DNA from: Albula goreensis
Taxonomy: Eukaryota > Chordata > Actinopteri > Albuliformes > Albulidae
Assembly: GCA_022829145.1 (NCBI GenBank)
Contig: CM040755.1
Span: 7,945,063 to 8,009,062, forward strand
DNA length: 64,000 bases
Direction of reading: 5' to 3'
The notes beneath the pieces are model-generated. The model made no database searches, was not told the origin of the DNA, and saw nothing but the letters and a program-made list of their open reading frames with translations. Shown here in pieces: positions 58,621 through 64,000 of the stretch (the stretch's first letter is position 1; the number at the start of each line of letters is the position of its first letter). The position numbers and the translations under genes are program-made.

Positions 58621-59910
58621 GCCAGGAGTTTGAGGTTTAATGTCTTTCTACTGAACTATTACTGTGAATGACATCATCAGACTCAACAAGGTAGTGTAAA
58701 TCTATCATTGTATTGATTTATGTTTTTTTCAATACACTATAATTTTTATATAATTTTGTTCAGAAATGTATTAATCATTCATAGGCTGTTTTATAGTAAT
58801 AAGCCAATACATTACAATATGACAAAGGATCTGCACAAGTGGAAAATAATCATTGATCCAAAATAATAGTTTTTGTTTTTTTGATTGCCATGCATTTTGC
58901 CTAATATGATCAATTGGAGACTGTTGATGACTGCTTTCCAGTAGTTTTGAAATGAATCACATTGGAAAGTGCACTGGGTAGAAAAGAAAACGAATGAAAG
59001 TCATTGACATGACAAGTAATGAGAGGTACACTTTGAGTATGACCATGTAACTTTCCCTTTGTTAAAATTCTCACCAAATGCAAAATTTCACCAATACAAA
59101 CCAAAGTGACGGTGCAATGGTCCAAATAGAGAATATAAACCTGAATAACTTGTTCTTTAAAATATGTGGCATTGATCAGTTTCAAATAAATGGAATGCAA
59201 CAGGAATGCTGCTGTAATTGTTACATTCCAGACATGTGGAAAATTGGCACAGAAATCACAAGTCTAGGTTTTCCTATAAATTATCAATAAATGCATAGTT
59301 ATTCGATATATGACTTTTTTGTTGTTGTACCATGAGTATGGATCGTCAAAAAGAGCTTTTGGGGTCTTTCTTTCAGTCTTTCATGTCTGGTCCCAGCTAA
59401 GACCAGCCTTACATTGTCTTTAAATTCATAGGCCACAGATGGCAAGGAGAAGTAAAAGCGATACACTAATTTCTTTGTTTCACTGCAGGCGTATTTTTCA
59501 TGTAATCCGGGATTAAGAGATGGCAGTGTTGATTGCCAGACAAAATACGGTGGAACTGGGAATTGCCCAGCAAATACCACTTATTCTTCTAACCACCAAA
59601 AAAAAAAAAAAAGATCCTGCCAGCAATGGAGATCTCATCTGCGATTGTGGCAGGAAAAGGCCAGCTAATTTTAGACCAATCCCATTTTGATTCCCAGTAG
59701 CAACCCTCTGTATTCTCCATGCTGACAATGGCAACCCCCATTGCGACATGTAGCACCCAATGCAGAGCAGAACATAGAGAAGTGGGCAGCTGCATATGGA
59801 CACTTCCTTGATATCACTCATTCGCCGTGTAATCTTATTATGCAAAGTCTTAATCTTCACCTAATACTGAATGCCCAGAGAGAGTTGAAATATAGCTATA
59901 TCAGGGTTCT
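58621..59910. other. A+T-rich non-coding DNA, no gene supported
   Basis: Minus-strand frames at 59299-59860 (up to 115 codons) cross an A run at 59598-59613 and have no domain. 59640-59880 is better balanced and may be the edge of the enhancer-like region downstream. Confidence 0.5.
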
Positions 59911-60035
59911 GGGGAGTTGGGGGCGGGTGGGGGTTCATGTTTTGTGATCCCTACCCCATTCTATTAAGCAGATCTGGGACTTAAGGGGTGTCCCCAGAGG
60001 CTATGGGGAGATAGAGGGAAAGGGGTGTGGGGGGA
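59911..60035 (+). other. Two G-quadruplex-prone tracts
   Basis: G4AGTTG5CG3TG5 at 59911-59934. Scattered G4, G4, G3, G4, G6 runs follow at 59986-60035. They lead into the CpG-rich block. Confidence 0.45.
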
Positions 60036-60164
60036 GCCCGCTGCACTTTTGGGAGACCAGATCGGCATGAGGTCCTGGACAGGATTAAACTAGATTTGTA
60101 GGGGAGGGATTTTTTTTTTTTTCCAAACAAGGAGCATTATTGGACAGGGGAATAAGGGGCCACC

Positions 60165-60620
60165 AGTGCGGCGAAATTGGATCAAGATTGGCTGCGGTGG
60201 AGGGCTGGCAGCAGCTGCCCGCGGATTTTGACTTCTTTCAGGTGACACCGCCGCCAGTCACTCGGAAAGGTCCGGGATGGAAAAGCGGCGGCCGATAATT
60301 TTTGATGTCGGTGAGATTTAGCGGACGGGTAATGGGATTAGGTGTAACACCTCGGCGACGGAGGAGAGCCACCTGGTGCTATAACAGGCAGCGGGCAAGG
60401 CCTTAATCCCTTTCCCATCTCTGGGCCGTCACTGATGAAACTCAAAGTGATTTCCGCTCTGCTTGCTGTGATTAACGCCATCGACAGGGACCGAGTGAAG
60501 AAAGGGCAGGTTTCATTACCCGCCGACTGGCAAAACAGGAGGGCCGTGGCAGGACCGGCCCTTTGGAACCAGAGGGGAGGTGACTCTGTTGTTTTGTGAA
60601 TGGCTTATTTGACCCTTTTC
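60165..60620. promoter_or_regulatory. CpG-rich enhancer-like block with T-box palindrome
   Basis: By hand count there are about 28 CpG sites in 450 bases, with G+C content well above the flanks. It contains CAGGTGACACCG, AGCGGCGGCCGATAATTTTTG and the interrupted palindrome AGGTGT-A-ACACCT (60340-60352) made of two T-box half-sites. It also has CCACCTGGTG (E-box), CACTGATGAAACTCAAAGTG and GTGATTAACGCC. There is no open frame of note. This is the most distinctive regulatory candidate in the window. Confidence 0.42.
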
Positions 60621-60997
60621 ATTGGAGGTAATGCTAGTGGATATTTAGAGCAACTTTCCTCCAATCTGGAAGGGCTTTATGGGATGAAGTATCACACATG
60701 ATCCTCCATGAAGATTGATACTTCAGAGATGTCTTCATTCAGACAGCTGTTAGTTTCATGCACCAGGCTGCTAATTGGCATTAGAGTAATACTCTGTGAA
60801 TGACATATCCTTTAACATTTAAATGTTATAATCCATGTAAGTATGAGAGATTTGCTCATCATCTATCACACCATAATCATTAGCATCATCTAAATCTGGA
60901 CAAATATCTGGAGATTGACACCACCATGGAATCTTTTTAACCGCTTTTTGTAATGGTTAGAAATTGTGATGGAGCGTCCAAACTGAAACTCCAAATA
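60621..60997. other. A+T-rich non-coding DNA, nothing recognised
   Basis: Includes CTAATTGGCATTAGAG near 60771 and CATAATCATTAGC near 60871 (homeodomain-like cores). It could belong to the preceding block. No gene. Confidence 0.5.
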
Positions 60998-61321
60998 CAG
61001 GTGGTCCTCGGGTTACAACGGTCTCGAGTTACGTCGTTTCATGGTTATGACGTACTCCCATAAATTATTTAAAAAACCTAGTTTCGACCTAAGCGGTTTG
61101 GTTCGTAAATACGACCACAGAAATAAAGATAAGAAATTGTTCTCTCTTTTTTTTTAAATTAATCTTTCATTTAATTACTGTATTTTATATGTCCTTCATG
61201 TGTTGTGTGTACAGTGTGAGTGACTTAAGGTGTTAATTTAGGTATAAATTCCGACTTATGTCGAAAATCAGCTTACGACAAGTTGTAGGAACGGAACTCG
61301 TTCGTAAGTCGAGGACCCCTG
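60998..61321. mobile_element. Non-autonomous pogo/Tigger-like inverted-repeat element (MITE)
   Basis: The left end CAGGTGGTCCTCGGGTTAC and the right end, which reads CAGGGGTCCTCGACTTACG on the minus strand, form imperfect terminal inverted repeats of about 23 bases. Subterminal TTACGTCG/TTACGACA-like words continue the similarity. The left flank is TA, and the right flank is TG, one change from the TA target duplication of Tc1/mariner-pogo elements. The 324-base element has no transposase frame and an A+T-rich middle with a T9 run at 61149. Ends starting CAG next to TA are typical of pogo/Tigger-derived elements. Assignment to that group rather than another mariner lineage is inference. Confidence 0.75.
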
Positions 61322-63179
61322 TGATCTGGCTCTTGACTGAAGAGCATGAGTAGCTGCATATTTGAACAAGGTGATTAAGCGCTGAGTTAGAAACTATACA
61401 CCTACTGGCCATGCACACTGGCCCTGCAAGATTCAGACTGGCATAGTAATGGAGGAAGAGGAGTCATGACACTCATGGCTAGCTTGAACAACCCTGCTCA
61501 AGTGAATGACAAACCCTGCCTAATTGGATATCTCCACTGGAGGGAAGTGTAGTGTTGGTGGGCGGAGCTCCAGGTTCCACCATGATAATGAGCCTCTAAC
61601 CTACAGTCAGGCACTGACTGACCAATCAGAGATATGTGTACATTTCAGTTAAGATATGCCAGAGTGCACACTATGCTTGATTTTGAAATTTACTTCAATG
61701 CATTTTTTGTGGTGATTACTTTTTTAAGACTTAATGATTTACTAAAGTGTAGAATAGCATGGAAAGATCCAGAGTATTTTTGTCTGTGTTCTTTTGTGTT
61801 CAGCAGTTTGATCCAGCCACTCATCTTATGAGGAAATGCAAAAACAGCCAGTCAACAACAGTCTAACTAAAATTGAGGCTTTTTTACAGCAAAGTAGACA
61901 GAACATTACATAGATCAAATAAAGAAGTCTATTCTGGTGTTCAGAGGAGATGACCAAAGGGTCTGCTGACTTCACTGTACAGTATGGCTATTTAACTGCT
62001 TTTGAGTGTATTTTGGAACAATTGGTAGCTCCATGAATGGATTGTTTGTTTGTACGAAAACTATGAAAACAAAATTCCATTTGTTCAGGGACAATATATT
62101 GATGTTCCTGTAAAAATATGTATTTTTGCATCTTGGCATTACCTATCGCACCAGGATATAGAACTTCTGTAATTTCCTTTGAATCCTCTGAAACATTGAA
62201 TTCAGCCTCTGAAGCTAGCCATAGCAGTTATTGCTCTCCCGGCAGTTACATCTTATTAAAATGCTGTGTTTTCACAGTTCAGATTTGTAGCACACATATT
62301 CTAAAGCATATTTCCATATTACAGGGAACAATTAGTGCACCATTCATTTGAAGTCCCAGATTTGAAGGATGTCTGTGTCAGAGCAAAGTCCACTGTTGCA
62401 GTCTGTGCTACAGCTACGGCCGCATAACTGTCACATTCTACTTTGTGTGAAATTGATGCCTCATAGTTTTAAAACGAACGCAGCAGCAATTACCCAAGGT
62501 AATATGCTCTGTTTTGACTGGTGTGCCCAGAGTTTGAGCCATTAAAATGTAGCCCTCTGTCACAGGCGATGTCACAGGAGAGGACAGAACAATGGAGAAC
62601 AGCGCAAAAACATAAATTATACCTCTGGTAATTATTACTCAAATGACTACAACTTTTGCAGATCTAAAATCAGGCAGGTATTTTTTTGTTTGTTCGATTA
62701 TAAAAAGGCATGCGTACAGACAAATGGCGCAAAAGGGTTCTGAGGTGGCAGACATCCTGGTAGAGATGGATCGGGTTACAGGTGAATAAGTCTCAACAGG
62801 TGCCCATTAACCTGTACCAGCAGAGACCCAGAACTGAAGGGCCGGCCTCATTTCCAGGTCATAACAATGCCACTGGGTCCATAAATATAGTGGAATGATG
62901 TGTCCGACAGGTGAGTATTGTGACTTAAGTGCTGGAATAGCATATTCAGACAGAGAAGAACATGTTCAGAAAAAGGGATTTGGGGTCTACCCAGTTATTT
63001 CATTGAACATGACATCATGATGTCATAAAACGTGTATAGTTCATGTATTAGGTGCACATTGTTTTTTTTTTACCTTGACGGTTAGTAAAAGGAACATTAC
63101 AGAAAGAATACGCATAAACCTGCAGATAAGCCCCATGAGAATTTTGTTCTAAAGAGAATCTCTGTGCTGTACATTACAG
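61322..63179. other. Non-coding DNA, no gene seen
   Basis: Contains a GGGCGG box near 61561 and an ACCAATCAG (CCAAT) box near 61620, with no gene after them. The rest is A+T-rich with a T run at 63062-63070. Short frames show no domain. Confidence 0.5.
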
Positions 63180-63780
63180 AAAACTAAAGGTAATGTAATT
63201 TCTGCTGTCTTTCACACAGTTTTCCAACCTCTTTGTCCATTCCCACTTTAATAAGAGAGGTGACACCTGTGGTTTACTCTGAAGTCCACCTTTGTCAAGC
63301 TAACACCCTCGGACTGGGGGGCAATTACATTTGCGGCCTCGTCCCAAACAGGGAAGCCACTTTAAAGACCTGGGCAGGGATTGGGGGGTTTGGAGGGGAG
63401 TGCTTTCACCCTTTTGTCCTGAGGAGATTAAGTCTGAGTTCAAGGGGAAAATGGAAAAAAAAAGTATTCATATTCATTTGAAAGAGCGCCAACCCCCCGT
63501 CTGAATCCGAGTTTCTCTTTCAGGGAGTCTTTCAAAGAGGCCTGCTAACCTGCAAGACGATCTACCAAATTCTCACCCTCTCTGTTCATTGTTCCCTCTC
63601 CGCTATCGAGTTGCAGGTCCCATTCAAAGACAAACCGTTGCATTTGATGCCCAATAAAATGACAACCATCGAGGAAATGTGAGGACCTGAATAGACGCTT
63701 TGTTGCAGTACTTTTTCCTTGTCTGCAGGCCCTGGATTGCATTTTGGGGTTTTGTCACTTCCAAAAGTGTTCTTTGTCTG
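63180..63780. promoter_or_regulatory. Enhancer-like block with six CAAAG/CTTTG sites
   Basis: CAAAG or its complement occurs at 63231, 63290, 63533, 63625, 63698 and 63772, where about one would be expected by chance. Several are ACAAAG (SOX/TCF-type), and CTTTCAAAG (63529-63537) is a near-palindrome. GGTGACACCTGTGG and CATATTCATTTGAAAG are also present. Balanced and repeat-free except an A9 run near 63453. Non-coding. Confidence 0.4.
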
Positions 63781-64000
63781 GGCCTTTTCAGGTTAATTGA
63801 TATATGTGTTGAGAGTCAATCCAAGTCATTAAGTTATATCCAGGCTTTCATTATAGTCAGTTGATTGAGTTTGTAGCAGGGAGTTCTATTCTGATATAAT
63901 GCATGAGGGTCAGTTGAATGCTACTGCTGTATTCTTGGTATAGAAATGATAAATGCAGTACAAAATCTGTTTTGTGTGGGTTGTTTCTTCTTTTGTTGCT
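63781..64000. other. A+T-rich non-coding DNA to window end
   Basis: GGTTAATTGATATATG near 63792 has a homeodomain-type core. Nothing else is recognised. Confidence 0.5.

Noticed and set aside
2907..63537. Identical 16-base word AGGGAGTCTTTCAAAG at 2907 and 63522
   Set aside because: In 64 kb with both strands counted, about one pair of identical 16-base words is expected by chance. Flanks do not match, so it is not a duplicated element.
1..64000. Prokaryotic-style systems (CRISPR arrays, operons, toxin-antitoxin or phage modules)
   Set aside because: There are no regularly spaced repeats with unique spacers, no runs of adjacent same-strand genes and no ribosome-binding-site pattern. Base composition and repeats are vertebrate-like.
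1..64000. Endogenous retrovirus or LINE coding sequence
   Set aside because: No paired long terminal repeats and no reverse transcriptase, protease or envelope-like frame were found. Only short SINE/L2-type tails are present.

Overview
This window looks like vertebrate, most likely teleost fish, nuclear DNA. It is about 60% A+T and carries many (CA/TG)n microsatellites and long homopolymers. It has two tRNA-derived SINEs, two further fragments of the 3' tail common to fish SINE/L2 elements, and one small pogo/Tigger-like inverted-repeat DNA element. The tails, of the form GGATAAAAGC-TC-GCTAAATG followed by TAATG units, are the main reason for proposing a ray-finned fish. Species and chromosome cannot be read from the sequence.

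I find no protein-coding gene that I can defend. The longest open frames (131-178 codons) either run through microsatellites or G/C-rich low-complexity DNA, or overlap open frames on the other strand, and none shows a recognisable domain. No rRNA, intact tRNA, known microRNA, CRISPR array or prokaryotic gene arrangement is seen. The window is best read as a gene desert or the inside of a very large intron.

It does contain about twenty blocks of roughly 150-600 bases that differ from the surrounding A+T-rich DNA. They have balanced composition, few simple repeats and many developmental transcription-factor motifs: homeodomain TAATTA, POU octamers, SOX AACAATGG/ACAAAG, T-box AGGTGT, E-box, and NFI TTGGC/GCCAA. 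This is the usual look of conserved non-coding enhancers around a vertebrate developmental regulator gene. The strongest are at 2600-2960, 8490-8985, 10440-11190, 15290-15560, 25130-25460, 27105-27428, 31140-31760, 41525-41830, 42842-43210, 45000-45860, 53035-53350, 60165-60620 and 63180-63780. Conservation cannot be tested here, so these are candidates.

Layout: 1-6 kb holds an enhancer candidate and two CpG-dense patches (4255-4530, 5085-5340). 8.5-11.2 kb holds two strong enhancer blocks. 13-24 kb is mostly plain DNA with the hairpin at 18.76 kb and a SINE at 19.9 kb. 25-32 kb is a series of enhancer-like blocks. 32.6 kb has a good CTCF-like site. 33.6-41 kb is rich in simple repeats, G runs and C runs. 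41.5-46 kb is another enhancer-like cluster. 46-59 kb is largely A+T-rich, with a SINE at 55.2 kb and a possible small transcription unit at 58.1-58.6 kb. 60-64 kb has a CpG-rich block with a T-box palindrome, the inverted-repeat DNA element at 61.0-61.3 kb, and a final block with six CAAAG motifs.

I saw no evidence for a previously undescribed multi-gene system. The points most worth following are the enhancer-like blocks with ordered motif spacing, the + strand bias of G-runs, and the small inverted-repeat transposon.
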